Counted from the stretch's first letter, positions 11,335-24,608 are shown. The stretch is 64,000 bases of DNA from Galeruca laticollis (GCA_963921935.1 OY998180.1:76423262-76487261), one strand, 5' to 3'. A program made the numbers and translations. The notes: generated by a model from the letters alone, not told the origin.

Positions 11335-12300
11335 CAACACTAAAAGTTATTTTTTCAACATATCACTATTACCTGGTAGTAATTCCCTTTTCAATTAACC
11401 ATTCATTCATGCACTGTTTTTTCCAGTTAGCAGTACGTAACGGTTCTTTTAACCTTGAATAATATTGCTAGCAGTATCCAAAACCATGACGGAATTAATA
11501 GGAATTAAATCCAGAATTTGATAGAAATACTCTTCAAAAACATTGATGTTCGCTGGTAATCTTTGACTTTGACACACATTCATGCAAACACCTCCATTAC
11601 CCCCTATATGGGTTATTATTAAACAACGACTTCTCCGAATTGGAGTCTTTAAATCCATTGATAAACCTAAAAAATCTTGTCTAGGATTTCTAACCGATTT
11701 TTCTTGTCAGATTATTGTTAGAGTGTGTCCTTCATTTAGTCAGCTTTCATGTAAATATAATATTCGTTTTCCATCTGTTCTCAATTTTCGCATTTTTCTC
11801 AAATATTTTCGATTCCAACAAACTATCTCTTCTTTTTCCTCCAGTGCTGATCTGATCTAGGATACTGCTTCTTCCAAATGAAACTTAATTCATGTAAAAT
11901 TTTCCATAAAATTGTTCTTTTTATTATTAGTAAATTTTCCTCGTCATTGAGTGTTGATAAAACCTTGTCGATTGTTGATATTTACTTAATAATGTAAAAT
12001 GGATGAACTTTATACCTAATAACTTGTTTAACTGCTTCGTCGATTTCTAAAGGTTTGTTTCTTGGTTGCTTCTTCGCAGGTTCCATAATTAAACCAGTTT
12101 TTTCTGTGTTTAAAAAACTTGTAAACGGTAGTTTCTCCATGTCCTGTCATATTGGCACATTTTCAAACTACACTGCGAACGGTACACGTCGGGTGCTCGT
12201 GCACGACAGAACCACACACGTTTAGCACCACTATTTTCACATGTGTAGTTAAAGCTGCACTTTTAAATTGAACTGGATTCAAACTTTTGGTTAATGCCAT
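11335..12300 (-). pseudogene. Tc1/mariner (IS630-type) transposase, N-terminal and middle parts
   Basis: The best start is the ATG at 12300 (MALTKSLNPVQFK). A helix-turn-helix segment with MTGHGETTVYKF follows, then frames with ILHELSFIWKKQYPRS, KMRKLRTDGKRILYLHES and frame 11449-11658 with RRSRCLIITHIGGNGG and NSVMVLDTAS, the second catalytic Asp region (family VIVMDNASYHS). Stops and shifts are spread throughout. The remnant ends at ~11340, next to the hAT terminus. Confidence 0.75.
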
Positions 12301-14727
12301 TTTTCTCACAAAAATTCAAAATTCAGAGATTTAGTTTACTTTTCTTGCTGCTCTGCTCCTAGGAGTCTACAGGCCAAGACACAGTTTACTAATAAATTAA
12401 ATTATTTATCTACTTACCTCATCAAATATTAACCAAACTGTTTTCCAGGACGTAGATATTATGAGTAATACCTACATTTCTTACTATTACGAGTATTACA
12501 AGCCGGGAATTGAAATAAATTATTCTATGTTGTTAAAAGGGGCAATTATGATTTATGAGGATTAGACTTATTTTTATTGCTTTCATTGCTTCGCACGCTG
12601 AACAAATGGACTATTATCGATTTGAAGAAGGAAAGCATGAATTAAACAATTTTCCCTTTCACCGTCTAATAGGAAGAAAGAATAAACATTAAAATAAATT
12701 TAATTTACGATAAAAATAAAATCGATTGACAAACTCTGTCTTGAATATGCAAATTAATAATGTCCACTCATCATGCATTTTCCTAATCACATTTTTGATT
12801 AACCATTTTTTAACTTAATCACCATCATCCATCGTCGTTTGAAAATTATTTGCGTACAATTTTGTATTTATTTACGAAGCTTTTATTTGACTGATGCTCG
12901 TATTTACATACCTATGAAAAAAAATCGAACCTTCCAGTTTTATTATTGAATCGTATTTGCTCCAGGCTGATTTTCAACGGATCCTCGAATACTGACACAA
13001 CATTTCGATCATTTTTAACTCACAAACATTTCAGTCAGAGTTTTGATAATTTTCAACTAACGGAAAACTGAATAATATACTACGTGTCAGACAAGTTGCT
13101 TTAATTATTTCTCTCTCCTTTGACGAGTGACTATGTTATACAAGTTTGTGGATACTGTTTGGACGTGAGCTCAATGAATGATGTTACTTTTGAACCGTTA
13201 ATCTCGTTGTCAGTTATGAGGAGTATCTACATATTTACTTCGGTAATTGAAATTTCATTGATGTATTTCATTTTAGATTGGGATAAGCCAGCTGTCCATT
13301 TCTTATTAACTTGACCTATGAATTGTTTGGGATTATATCAGTCAAAATCTCCATTCTCTATTGAAGTAACCCAATGTATATAGACCATGTTATTTGGCTT
13401 CACCTCTGTATATCGTTTTTCTTTGACGGGTATACTTTTGTTATTTAATGTCTGTTAACAGGAAAGAAAATATCACTTTTTATAAAATCACTTATTACTT
13501 ATTATTAAACGTACATTGCATTAATGACATGTTTCTTGAACTATTCGGTACAAGAGTCGAATTTTCTTGTGTTGAAATTATATTGTTTCTGCCATGCACA
13601 CAACTGCCGTTAGTGTACCTGGTTGCAAATCAGGTGTTATTTCAGCACTGCCACACATCAACATAACCTTCAGTGACCGTAGATGACTTCCAACCTTTCT
13701 TTAGTGTAACCAAGTCTCCCCCAAATTGAACTAAAAGTGTAGATAAGTGAAAACTGCACCTCTGTATGTTTTAAAATTGTGACACTTCTTCGATGCAAAA
13801 AACCCACTACTTTCCTGGCTGTACGCCATGATAAACATTGAATTAAGTTTTTCTCAAAAAACGTTACAATGTCTATTCACACTATTTTCTTCTGCTCGCA
13901 AGTACAAGGAGAAATGGTCTCTAAAAGTATATCGTGACCAAGGGTTCGCTAACCACTCCATCTCCCATTCTAATTTCGAACCAAAATTCAAAGTACTTTG
14001 ACCATTTTTAGAACGAAAAAAACAACTTTTCTAGCTATATGCCGCGATAGATATTGAACTAAGATCCTTTAAAAATGGTTTGCAAGTGGAACATGGAATA
14101 TCAAATTCCTTTTTCCGATAAGCTTTTTCAGAACTCACTCTATAAGTTTACTGCATTAATGCATCAACAAATTAGAATAGAGTGAGCTGCTTCACCACGA
14201 TTACAAATTCCACGTTAAATAACCTTGCACAATGTAGTGTCTGTGTGGAAAACCTGGAAAACCTTGTAGCTTATTTTCAGGTACCCACAATAAAGTTGCA
14301 ATAGTTACTAAATCCCTGCAATGTATTTTCTCCATAAATACTCAGATAATTATTTGGGCTCCATCTCATGTTGGTTTTATCGAGAACGCAGTGATGATAA
14401 ATACTGGAAAAGCTGCTACCTGACTACAACTATCGACAAAAAATATCCAGCCCACCCAGTTACCTTTTAAGCTTCGGTATAAAATCAGTGGCTATCTGAA
14501 ATCCACACGCTAGCAGAAACGAGATCATCATGAGAAGGCTTATGATCGAACACACTCGCGCAATCCGTGGATATCTAATGAAGTATAGTAGGAACCCAAA
14601 ATGATGTACTTACTTCCCAAACACCAACTTCTAACAGAATATCCTCAGTTTACTACCTCACGTCAGTGTCATCACCTGATTATATATCTCAAGACAGTTT
14701 TAAGTGTGGTTGAAAACTATTATAAAG

Positions 14728-14783
14728 TATTAGTGTTTTTAAATGAAACTAGAGACCTTGAGTTTCATTTAAAAACACTAATA
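14728..14783. repeat. Perfect 23-bp palindrome with 10-base spacer
   Basis: Arms 14728-14750 and 14761-14783 are exact reverse complements (TATTAGTGTTTTTAAATGAA + ACT), separated by AGAGACCTTG. The right arm runs into the dispersed motif also found at 311 and 57999. Confidence 0.85.
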
Positions 14784-15341
14784 TGAGCATATTCCACGAA
14801 GTAAGGGTCGAGACAGTCAATTATTGTAAAGTACTTCATTATTTAAAGGATATCACTCAGAAATTGTATATAATATAAATTATTGTAAATTTTATAAAGA
14901 TGACGTAACAGTAACTGTTATCAATGGTCATTAGCAGCAGATACACCAAACCAAAAAAACTAAACTCTATTAACTTAAAAAAATATTTTTGTTTCAGGTA
15001 AGTTATTGTCTACTCATCTATGGTAATCAATCATCTACAATGATCGTAGTTCACCAATGTTTAAGCGTGAGTATAGTTCAACAATTTTGTCCATTATAAT
15101 TCAATCTAAATACGTTTCATGATTTTTATTCCTAAGGAACGCATGTTTTCATTTGGGGACCGCTGTACTCGGTTTCCTTCTGGATGGAGCAATGGACACT
15201 GTTACGATCCCAACTTTTATCGATTGCTCACAAACAAGCATCTAGATAAACATTACTGAACAACGAGACCACATCCAAACTAGCCAGAACATAATTGTCG
15301 GGAATTACAAAATTATTGAACTAAAAACTGACATTAGATAC

Positions 15342-15994
15342 GTTTACACCGGACGTACCAAATTTTTAGTCCGAGGTTTACATGACGTCACGTGTACTTT
15401 ACTTTCGGTGTAAACAACCAAGGAGTGAAATTTGGTACTCGAGTTTGATCCATCTCATCTAGGGTAGTTCAAATTCAATTTTTGACGGTGTAAACACGGC
15501 ATATAAGTATTCGTGGACCAAAGTGACGGTTTGCTAAAAGCACAGAGTAAAAATAGGTCAGATGTGGATTTGTACTTCACTGATTTAACATTATTGTCCA
15601 ATTTTCACTACTTCTAGGTTTCATCCATATCCTTTGATTGTCTAACAATCCCACAAAATCTCTGCTAGTCAAAAGCATAAAAGCTAAATTGCTTCTTAAA
15701 TATGGAGACTTCGATGACTCTAGTTTTAATCTTTGAATATTTTTTTCTTTTTCATGAACTCTATTACTACTGCAACTATTTTTGTATCCATTTTTAAATA
15801 AATTCAAAGTCTACCATCGAATTTCCTAAAGATTTAAGGTTATGTCATTTTAATATAAAAATGTCAATTTTGGTCCCTGATATTAAACCTGGACTATTTT
15901 AATCCAGCAAAACAGTCAGTATAAACACTTATGTTCTAAGCTAAATAAGTTCACGATTTGGTCCACCCACCAAATTGGTCCACTCGGTGTAAAC
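15342..15994. mobile_element. MITE candidate with GTTTACACC inverted ends
   Basis: Left end GTTTACACCGGACGTACCAA and right end (reverse complement) GTTTACACCGAGTGGACCAA agree over about 20 bases with small gaps. TA lies just outside both ends (one base off on the left), as in Tc1/mariner-type MITEs. Additional inward copies of GGTGTAAAC near 15405 and 15486 suggest a composite of several copies. No coding capacity. Confidence 0.5.
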
Positions 15995-16634
15995 TAACTT
16001 ATTGACCACTTTAGTGAGATCTATTCCTCTTTGTTGTCCTTTGATGTTAACTGTAGTCTCCCTGTCACTAATAACCATATTGCTCCTAACAGCACCACCC
16101 TTATTACGATAACTTGAATAAAAGCTTTAAATTAGAGTGTATTGGTGTTGGTAAATACACTCAGATAATTCAATTTTACATAATTATCATATTATATATA
16201 TTATTACTATATTGCTATTATGTTATTAATATTATTATTGCTGTTCTGTCTTTTGGGTCCTCCACGGTATACGTTTTGTTCGGGTTTTGTCCCCTACATA
16301 CACTAATACGGTCATCCTTTCTTTTAACCTAGAATAGAAAGGTTCCCCCCTCTCTCTCTGTACATCTTCATACTAATCCATTTGTGTTGGCACTACAACA
16401 GAGGCCAGTATCAAAGTGGGTACATCGTTCCACAATGTGCTGATTTTTGACAGTTGGTAACATTGTCTGTCTATTGTTCCATCCCATTTAGAGAGAAAAG
16501 TATATCGTTTTCTTACCGGCGTTCAACACAACAACGCTTTGGGATGAATTATTTATTTCAATTTACAAAATGGTGATGCACTTTGACTTTTCATAGTCAT
16601 GATGATGTGGTTGTTCAATGTAAATCTCTTTTCA

Positions 16635-16861
16635 AGTTATAAACCTGCATTTAGTAGGAAAGAGGCGACGTTGCTGAATCTAAGAAGCGTTCCCCCACTT
16701 CAGACAGCGAGAACAAAACCAGTTGCGAGCCGGCATTTTCATCTTTATAACTTATACCTTTCAACTATAATATTTAATTGTTTGTTAAGTTGATGAAGTT
16801 CCATTTTCTTAAATGGTTCGATTATTTTTAAAAACGTATTTTACGCGAATGAACATAAAAT
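16635..16861 (+). repeat. Candidate 5' LTR of ERV1
   Basis: The right edge is fixed by the PBS at 16862. The left edge is a guess: AGTTAT at 16635 matches the AGTTAT start of the ERV2 LTR and would give 227 bp, similar to the 205-212 bp of ERV2. No 3' partner survives for confirmation. Confidence 0.35.
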
Positions 16862-16879
16862 TGGCGCAGTCAGTAGGAT
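16862..16879 (+). promoter_or_regulatory. ERV1 primer-binding site
   Basis: TGGCGCAGTCAGTAGGAT is nearly the tRNA-Ser-type PBS used by Errantivirus elements. Confidence 0.8.
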
Positions 16880-17157
16880 TGTCAAATGGAACGACAACAA
16901 AAATAGTGTCAAACCGGTCTATATCAATAGTTTATTGACAATTAACGATCGCGTAAAATCGTCGAAAATATCGGTAATTTGGGAAGTGTTCATCCAGACG
17001 AAAGATCCGCATCGCCGAAGTTTGGAGACCCCGGAAGAAGCCAACATTGCAGAATCCGGTTAGTTTTAAGAAGATCAGCCAACTTAAGTGGAAGAAACAG
17101 CATCGTTCAACCCCTTTTGGTACGAAGTAGATAGATGAAATCAACACATTTACTTTG

Positions 17158-17166
17158 GTAAGCGAA
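17158..17166 (+). promoter_or_regulatory. Candidate leader splice donor, ERV1
   Basis: GTAAGCGAA follows CTTTG in the leader about 100 bp before gag. Errantivirus env is made from a spliced RNA; a donor here would parallel the one in ERV2 at 27433. Confidence 0.4.
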
Positions 17167-17258
17167 TTTTGTTCTCCTATATAATTTTCCTCCATATTTT
17201 TATGTTGATTTATGAGTGATTTCCGATTTTTCTACATTTTTATATGTTTTAATATTTT

Positions 17259-18698
17259 ATGTCAGACATTGAAGACCTTAGCATTTTATGTCAATCATTG
17301 AATTTAGAAGATAGTTGTAATTCAGATATATTAATAAATATTGAGAATTTGCCTCCAGTTGAGGATACTTCAGGTTCAGAAAATTCAATTTCAGAAATGG
17401 CTACAGCAAATGTAAATTATTCACTTTTAAAATTATATGTAGATACCATACCACAATTTGATGGTAATGCACACACATTAGGAGTATTTTTAGATGCTTG
17501 TGAAAGTTTGATAAGTCAATTTGCAGATACTACAAATGTAAGTGCTAAAATTAATTCATATATTTTACGGGCAATAATAGGTAAATTAACAGGTAGAGCC
17601 TTAAGTTTAATAGGATCCCGTTCAAAATTAACTATATGGGATGATATTAAAAAAATATTACAATTTACTTTTGGAGATCAAAGAAATCTTGATTGTCTCG
17701 TTCAAGACTGAATTGCTTTACATCCATTCAAAAATGAAACACCATATAATTTTGGCATGCGTTGCCAAGATTGTAGAAGTTTAATAGCGTAAAAAATAAA
17801 TGCATCAAATCTACCACCTCAAGAAAAATGTATTAGACTAGAGAGTTATGATGAGTTAGCATTAAAAACATTTATTAGTGGGCTCACGGGCCAGTTACAA
17901 AATAATATTCGATTAAGAAATCCAGACAGTCTAGAAAAGGCAATGTCTTTAGCAGTCGAAGAAGAAAATTTCTTATACAGTACGCCTAAAACTAATTATT
18001 TAAATTCACAAAATTTTAGACCAGTTCAGAGAATGGCACCATTAAATCACCCGATAAATAATTTATCAACCTCAAGACCATCTCAATCTTTCAATAGACA
18101 ATATTCTCCCAATTTCAACAGAAACTTCAATAACTATAATTCAAATCAAAATAACAATAATTCAAATCAAAATAACAATACTAATTTCCGCCATCCTAAT
18201 AATTACAATCATCCAAATAATTCTAAGTATAATCAAAGATCTTTCTATGTTCCTCAAAATCAATCACCTCAGAATAATCATTTTCAAAATAACAATTCAT
18301 ATGCGAATAATTTTGCTAAAAATACTCAAATTTCTAGGAATACAAATTATCAGAATAGAAATAGGAATTATCCAAAGCCAATGGATACGTCATCTGGTAA
18401 TACACGTATAAAAAATCATCATTTTTGTGAATATTCTAATGAATTTCCATATCCTGAAAATTTTAATTCTTCAAATCATGAATTCGCTGGTAATAATAAT
18501 TGCTACAATTCTCATACTCAGATTTGCCAAGAAACATATGATAATCATAATCCTTATCTAGAACGACAAAGTAACGGGATAAATGCACCTGGTACACACT
18601 CTCAGCAGTCTCAGCGTGCGACACAAGATTCAACTTACAATTCGGATAACGCAGATATAAATTTTCGCTTGGGTATGAAAAACCAAGACATAACATGA
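17259..18698 (+). pseudogene. gag: ERV1 gag
   Basis: One continuous frame of about 480 codons, interrupted by two in-frame stops (TGA at 17709 and TAA near 17790). The N-terminal half has the capsid-like PQFDGNAHTLGVFLDACESL segment typical of Errantivirus gag (DG...L..FL..C). The C-terminal half is extremely Asn-rich (about 17950-18450) with no zinc knuckle, also usual for this group. The last codons overlap pol by ATGA at 18695. Start chosen as the first ATG after the leader. With only two stops, recoding from an active copy was recent or the stops are point mutations. Confidence 0.8.
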
Positions 18699-21600
18699 TT
18701 AATATAAACTTACTAAAATCAAATCTTCCTTATATTTTTATTCCCGAATTAAATGCAAATTTTTTAATAGATACCGGTAGTAGTAGAAGTTTAATTGATC
18801 CTAACATAGCTTATCGATTTTTTAGAAATTACATTTTATACGAAGATTTCAGCATTCAAACAGCTCATAGTATCAGTTTTCATAATGAAGTAATCGAAAT
18901 TCCACTTTTAGATATTTTTAAAGTTAAAGAAAAGCACAAATTTCATCTTTTCAAATTTAGTAAGAAATATAACGGACTTATAGGTACTGACTTACTTAAA
19001 CAACTATGTGCAAAAGTTGATTTATGTAAAAAATTGATTATTACACCTAAAACTCAAATTCCAATGAACTTTGATAGTGATCAAAATAGCACTACAAAGA
19101 AATTGATAAAAATAGATAATTATCAAATTAATATACCAGAAAGAACCACTAAAATTGTCAAATTACCAGTAAATATAGAGAATGGTTTAGGATTCATGGA
19201 ATATATTAAGTTTGATACACAATTAGAATGTCCTCAAGCTCTTGTAAATATAGAAAATTACTTTGCGTATACATCTATTACAAATTCCAGCTGTGAACCG
19301 AAAGTAATTACAGTTACCAGTCCATTTATTATAGAAAAATTAGATCTTACAGAAATAAATTTTGTAGACACGTTAGAAGAATCAAATGAAATATTCACAG
19401 ATAGCCACGATAAATTATTAAAAGATAATTTAAAACAAATTCGATTGAATCACTGTAACTGGGAAGAAAGACAACATATACAGGATCTATGTTATGAATA
19501 CAGAGATATATTTTATTGTGACCAAATTCCTCTTTCATTTACAAATACCGTAAAACATAAAATTAACCTAAAAGACGATACTCCTGTTTACACTAAAACA
19601 TACAGATATCCCGAAGTTTACAAAAAAGAAGTTAAATCTCAAATCGACAATATGTTATCACAAGGTATTATTAGACACTCCTCATCTCCGTATAATAGTC
19701 CAATCTGGATTGTAGAGAAGCGTAAAGACGCATCAAATAAGAAAAAATATCGATTGGTTATAGACTATCGAAAGTTGAATGAAGAGACAGTCGATGACAA
19801 ATATCCACTACCTTTAATTAGTACAATTCTTGACCAATTAGGAGGAAGTCAATATTTTACTACCCTTGATTTAGCTAACGGTTTTTATGAAATACAAATG
19901 GATGAAAATGATATCCATAAAACAGCGTTTTCGCCGAAAATGGACATTACGAATTTGTTCGAATGCCCATGGGAATGAAAAATTCACCGAGTACTTTTCA
20001 GAGTCATGGATAATATACTTAGAGGTTTACAAAATGAAACTTGTTTAGTTTATCTCGATGATGTTATTATATATAGTACGTCTCTCCAAGAACATATTAC
20101 TCGACTTAGACAAATTTTTGATAGACTCAGAGAAGCTAATTTTAAAATACAATTAGACAAATCGGAATTTTTACGAAAAGAAGTAAATTATTTAGGACAT
20201 GTAATAACCCCATATGGAGTCAAACCAAATCCCGATAAAATTTTAGCTGTAAAAAATTTCCCAATACCTAATTCCACAAAAGACATTAAAAGCTTTCTTG
20301 GTTTAATTGGATATTACCGTAAATTCATTAAAGATTTTGCAAAAATCACAAAACCTTTAACAAAATGTTTAAAAAAAGGTTCTAAAATTATTCATGATCA
20401 AGAGTTTATTAATGCTTTCAACACTTGTAAAGATTTATTAACTAATGCACCTCTTCTTCAATACCCAGATTTTAATGAAAAATTTATATTAACGACAGAC
20501 GCCTCAAATGTGGCTGTAGGCGCTATTTTGCCTCAAGGACATATTGGTTCAGACAAACCTATTGTTTATTCTTCGCGTACCTTAAATGATTCAGAGCAAA
20601 AATATAGCACGATAGAAAAGGAAATATTAGCAATAGTATGGGCATGTAAGTACTTTCGTCCTTATTTATATGGTCGAAAATTTACAATAGTAACTGATCA
20701 CCGACCTTTATTATGGCTTTTTAAATTACGCGAACCCAATTCCAAATTAGTACGATGGAGACTTAAACTCGAAGGATTTAATTATGACGTAGAATATAAA
20801 AAAGGGAAAACAAACTAATGCAGACGCACTCTTACGGATAACCTTAAACGCACTAGAAAAATGAGTCAATTATTAACAATCCCGGAGATATCAATAGTGA
20901 AACATTACAATATCTTAAACAAATAGCTGAGAATCCTCTGGACGACGCTAGTATTCAAAATCAATCAAATATTAATATAATTTCTGATATACAAATTAAA
21001 CCCCCTAAGTGCGGCACTGGTAGTAGTACACAACATACAACAGCTAATGAAACTACTAACGAAGGAATTAAAATCCTTGACGAAATTATTATTAATAATG
21101 TAAATCAAATTTTAATTTTTGAACAAATATATCATAAATTGGACGTTAAACAAGAAAATTATGAGCATCATAAAATCAAAACTGTAGAAATTCCCACAGA
21201 AAATAATCACGATTTAATTTTTGAATTTTTGCGAGATTACAGTATACAAAATAAAACATATTGTATGTACTTCCATACAGAAGGTTTATATAGAAATTTC
21301 AATGAAGTGTATTTAAACAAATTTTCAGAGAAAGGTTCTAAATTAATTAGATGCACGCAATTAGTTAATACAGTGAAAGATAAAGATGAACAGATTTTGT
21401 TAATAAAAAATCATCATGAAAGTAAAAGTAACCACCGCGGTATTTCTGAAACTATTGAACATTCAAAAAGAAACTATTATTGGATAGGATTAATAGACTC
21501 AGTCTACAACTATACAAATTCATACGATATTTGCCAAAAAACCAAATACGCTAGGAAAAATCCATACTCGCCGTTAATGCTTACAGAGACAGCTTCAAAA

Positions 21601-22440
21601 CCATTTCAAATTATTCATATTGATCTATTCTTTTTTGATAACAAAATATTTTTAACATTAGTTGATTCTTTTACAAAATTTGCTCAAGCATATGAGATAA
21701 TAGCTAAAACCGCGATTCACATTAGTAACGCTTTAATTAAATATTTTTCTTCATTTGGCGTACCAGAAAACTTAATTTTGGATAACGGTACGGAATTTAA
21801 CAACGAAGTAGTTCAAGAAATTTTAAAATGGCATAAAATAAAAGTACATTTTACCACTATAGACCATCATGAAGGAAATGCTATTGTTGAACGTTTTCAC
21901 TCTTCAATAATAGAACATCTTAGAATACTTAGAGAAATGTATCCTAAAGAAAATGATAATCTTATGAACTATGCTACTTTAGGTTATAACAGTAGTATAC
22001 ATAGTGCTACTAACTACATACCTTTCGAGCTAACTTTTTGGCATACCAACTCCAGAAATCCCAATGAAATATTTTTACCAACAACCTTTTATTCAGACTA
22101 TGCCGAAAATCATAAAAATAAGTTAGAACATGTATATGATAAAGTTGAAGAAGCACTTGAATCCAAAAAAGCGAAAGTAGTTTCAAAGCATAACGTAATC
22201 GGAGACAAAAATGAACAATTTCAAGTAGATCAAATAGTATATAAGAAAAATCCTCAATATAGATGTAAGAAAGACAATAAATTTTTAGGTCCATTTAAGA
22301 TAATTAGTTTATTAGATAGGAATAGAGTAAAGATAATGAATACTAGAAATGATAAGAAAGAAATAATTCATATAAAAGAATTAAGAAAAAATTTCAATGC
22401 AGGTTCTTCGCAGTCATCAACTTCGGAAGTTACGGACTAA
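18695..22440 (+). pseudogene. pol: ERV1 pol: protease, RT, RNase H, integrase
   Basis: Pol lies in the -1 frame relative to gag, starting at the ATGA overlap. Protease motif FLIDTGSSRSLIDP is at residues ~25-38. RT has PIWIVEKRKDASNKKKYRL-type fingers, VIDYRKLNEE and an intact VYLDD box (near 20050). RNase H retains TTDASN and TDHRPLLWLF. The integrase frame (21139-22440) has the H-H-C-C zinc region, catalytic Asp residues in HIDLFF and LDNGTEF and Glu in IVERFH. Breaks: small indels near 19935 and 20000 (compensating), and frame loss from 20815 to 21138 in the RNase H-integrase spacer. Confidence 0.9.
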
Positions 22441-24065
22441 TATATCCTGCCTTCCATAATAATGATAACCCTGGTATATTACCGCTTAAATTAGGGACCA
22501 GTCAAAATATCGTTGACTTTTGGTCATTTGTAAAAACTTTTGATACATCAAAAATAATCAGTGAATTTAAATCATTACAAGATAAGCATACTAAACTGCA
22601 AAGCATGTTTTTCAGTAAAATTTCTAATATTTCCAATATTTCAGAATTCGATGAAATTTCAAGTGCATTTCAATTACTTACCATGATCGAAAATAAGATC
22701 ATTGTTCAAATCAATCAATTAATTCCTACAATTGATCAGCAATTCAGAACAAGAAGAGGAATAATAAACGGTTTAGGTTCAATTATAAAATCAATAACAG
22801 GAAATCTAGATAGCAGTGACGCCGAAAAATACGATCAAGCTATTGAAGCCCTTTCAACAAACCAAAATAAAATGAGATCATTAGTAAATAAAGAAGTTAC
22901 TATCATAGAAGAATCAATTGATATTTTTAATAAAAGCACTCAAGTCCTAACGAGAAATCAAAAAGCATTAGAATCTAAAATAACTGAAATTGAACATACA
23001 GTTGAAAGAGCACGGAACAAAAACCGGCAAACTTTCGAGTATTACTATATAAAGCATGTTTTGTATGAAATAGCCATTTTATATCAAAATGTATACGATT
23101 TATTAGAGAGGATTGAAACAGCCATAACATTTTCTAAATTAAACATATTGCACAATTCAATAATGGATCCGAAAGATCTCTTGAAGCACTTAAAACTTAT
23201 TAATACAGACTTATCAAATTTCAAATTGCCATTCGAACCAATTACAGAAAATATTATCAATTTCGAAAAGGTAATGCAGATTAAAAGTTACTCTAAAATG
23301 AATAAAATAATATTTATAATAGAAATCCCAGTTGTAGAAATCAAGAATTACGATTTATATCAACTTTTTCCTTTACCCACTCCAAAAGACAATATTTTTC
23401 ATATAATTATACCAAATTCCAAATTCCTTATCCTCAATGAGCAAAATTTCATGCCTTTCAACAACGATTGTCAAGAAATTAGCGATCAAGAATTCATCTA
23501 CCAGGAGTCGACACACAATATCTATTCAAGAAGAAGATGCCCCTTGTGAAGTGCAAATGTTACAATTTTCCAAAAATTAAGGTGATCGTCATGTTATTCC
23601 AGTTAGTATCAGAAAAGTCAGTTTTCAAAAACTTCAATCGAATAAATGGGGTGTCGTTTCTCCTCAGACTACAGTGGCTGAACAAATGTGCGGTAGTGAT
23701 AAAGACAAAGTACCATTAAAAGGAACATTTATAGTAGAGTTAGAAAAAAACTGTATAGTTGAGATAGACAACGTAGTTCTCCGTAGCAATAGACTTAATA
23801 AAAGTGAATTAAAATCAATCGAGCTTCCAAAACTTACAATTAAAAATGTTGTGAATAAAAAACCAGTGAAATTTGACTCTCTTCAGTTAGAAAATGTTAA
23901 TTTGGATAGACTTAATAATTTAAAAAACTCTTTAGATATTCAAAGTGAAAATTTAAATGAACCATTTCAAAATTCAGTACACTTTAATAATGTTAGTGTA
24001 TGGACAATATTTTTATATGTATTAATTGTTTTTATTGGGCTTTATTTTATTTACTACTACTACTC
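22401..24065 (+). pseudogene. env: ERV1 envelope (baculovirus F-like fusion protein), broken
   Basis: Open from about 22383; the first internal ATG is at 22605, but the frame upstream encodes a hydrophobic FFAVINFGSYGLIYPAF stretch that could be the signal peptide joined by splicing. A furin-type site R-T-R-R is followed by GIINGLGSIIKSITG, the fusion-peptide region of the insect Env/baculovirus F family, then coiled-coil-like sequence. A frameshift near 23530 and a stop near 23578 interrupt the ectodomain; the frame from 23674 continues to a membrane span (IFLYVLIVFIGLYFIYYY). The tail is lost to the adjoining mariner fragment. Confidence 0.8.
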
Positions 24066-24268
24066 GGCAAGATTTTTTTCTCTGGGGCTACCTGAAAGAC
24101 CGCGTTTATGTAAACAGACCAACTAACTTAAACGATTTAAAGAATCGCATACGTCTCGAAATGCAGGGAATTACTCTACAAATGATCAACGATTCTATTC
24201 GTAGCTTCGAAGAGAGATTGTATCATTGTCAACGAACAAATGGCCAGCATTTTGAGCACTTATTGTAA
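24066..24268 (+). pseudogene. Mariner-type transposase, C-terminal fragment
   Basis: In the frame starting 24026, RQDFFLWGYLKDRVYVNRP then LKNRIRLEM and RTNGQHFEHLL match the C-terminus of a common insect mariner/DDE_3 transposase (family form DFFLWGYLK.RVY..P..L..LK..I). It ends in a natural stop at 24268. It fuses to ERV1 env at about 24065, so the joint is a deletion or insertion scar. Its 3' flank to ~24600 has no recognised inverted end. Confidence 0.75.
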
Positions 24269-24607
24269 TGAAGTATTTGCAACTTAAATAATTGTTTATT
24301 TTATAAATTTCTGTACACAATTTTAATATTTTTGTTGAATGTCTATCATAATATCCGAGGCAAGTTATACATTGAGATAACTTTTGGAAAGAGAAAAAAA
24401 TAAGCTTTTTTGTGATGGGTCACACGATCTAGGTTGTCATTTAAACAAAATTAAGATGGCGGCCGTACGCTAAACGCTAGCGTTAAAAACATTTGACATT
24501 TGCTCTAAAATATGCAGAATAGAGTCTCATTCATCATCCTAGAATTTCATAACTTTCCCTTTATCCGTTTCAAAGATAATCCCTTGGTGCGAGACTTTTC
24601 GGCAACG

Positions 24608-24608
<1 letters not shown>

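Larger units (their letters stand above)
12301..16634. other. No gene seen; repeats only
   Basis: More than 4 kb without recognisable coding signal. It holds two related blocks near 13805-13850 and 14025-14060 (CTTTCCTGGCTGTACGCCAT and a diverged copy; another near 54085), the palindrome at 14728-14783 and the MITE candidate at 15342-15994. Confidence 0.6.
16635..24065 (+). mobile_element. Errantivirus-type endogenous retrovirus 1 (ERV1), 3' truncated
   Basis: Order is candidate LTR, tRNA-Ser-type PBS, leader, gag, pol (protease, RT, RNase H, integrase) and env, all on the plus strand, as in insect Errantivirus elements. The element stops inside the envelope membrane anchor where a mariner-type fragment begins; no 3' LTR or polypurine tract is found. 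All three genes carry breaks. Present as a fossil copy. Confidence 0.85.

Noticed and set aside
16932..17195. Minus-strand frame in the ERV1 leader
   Set aside because: Lies opposite the PBS and leader of ERV1; no motif.
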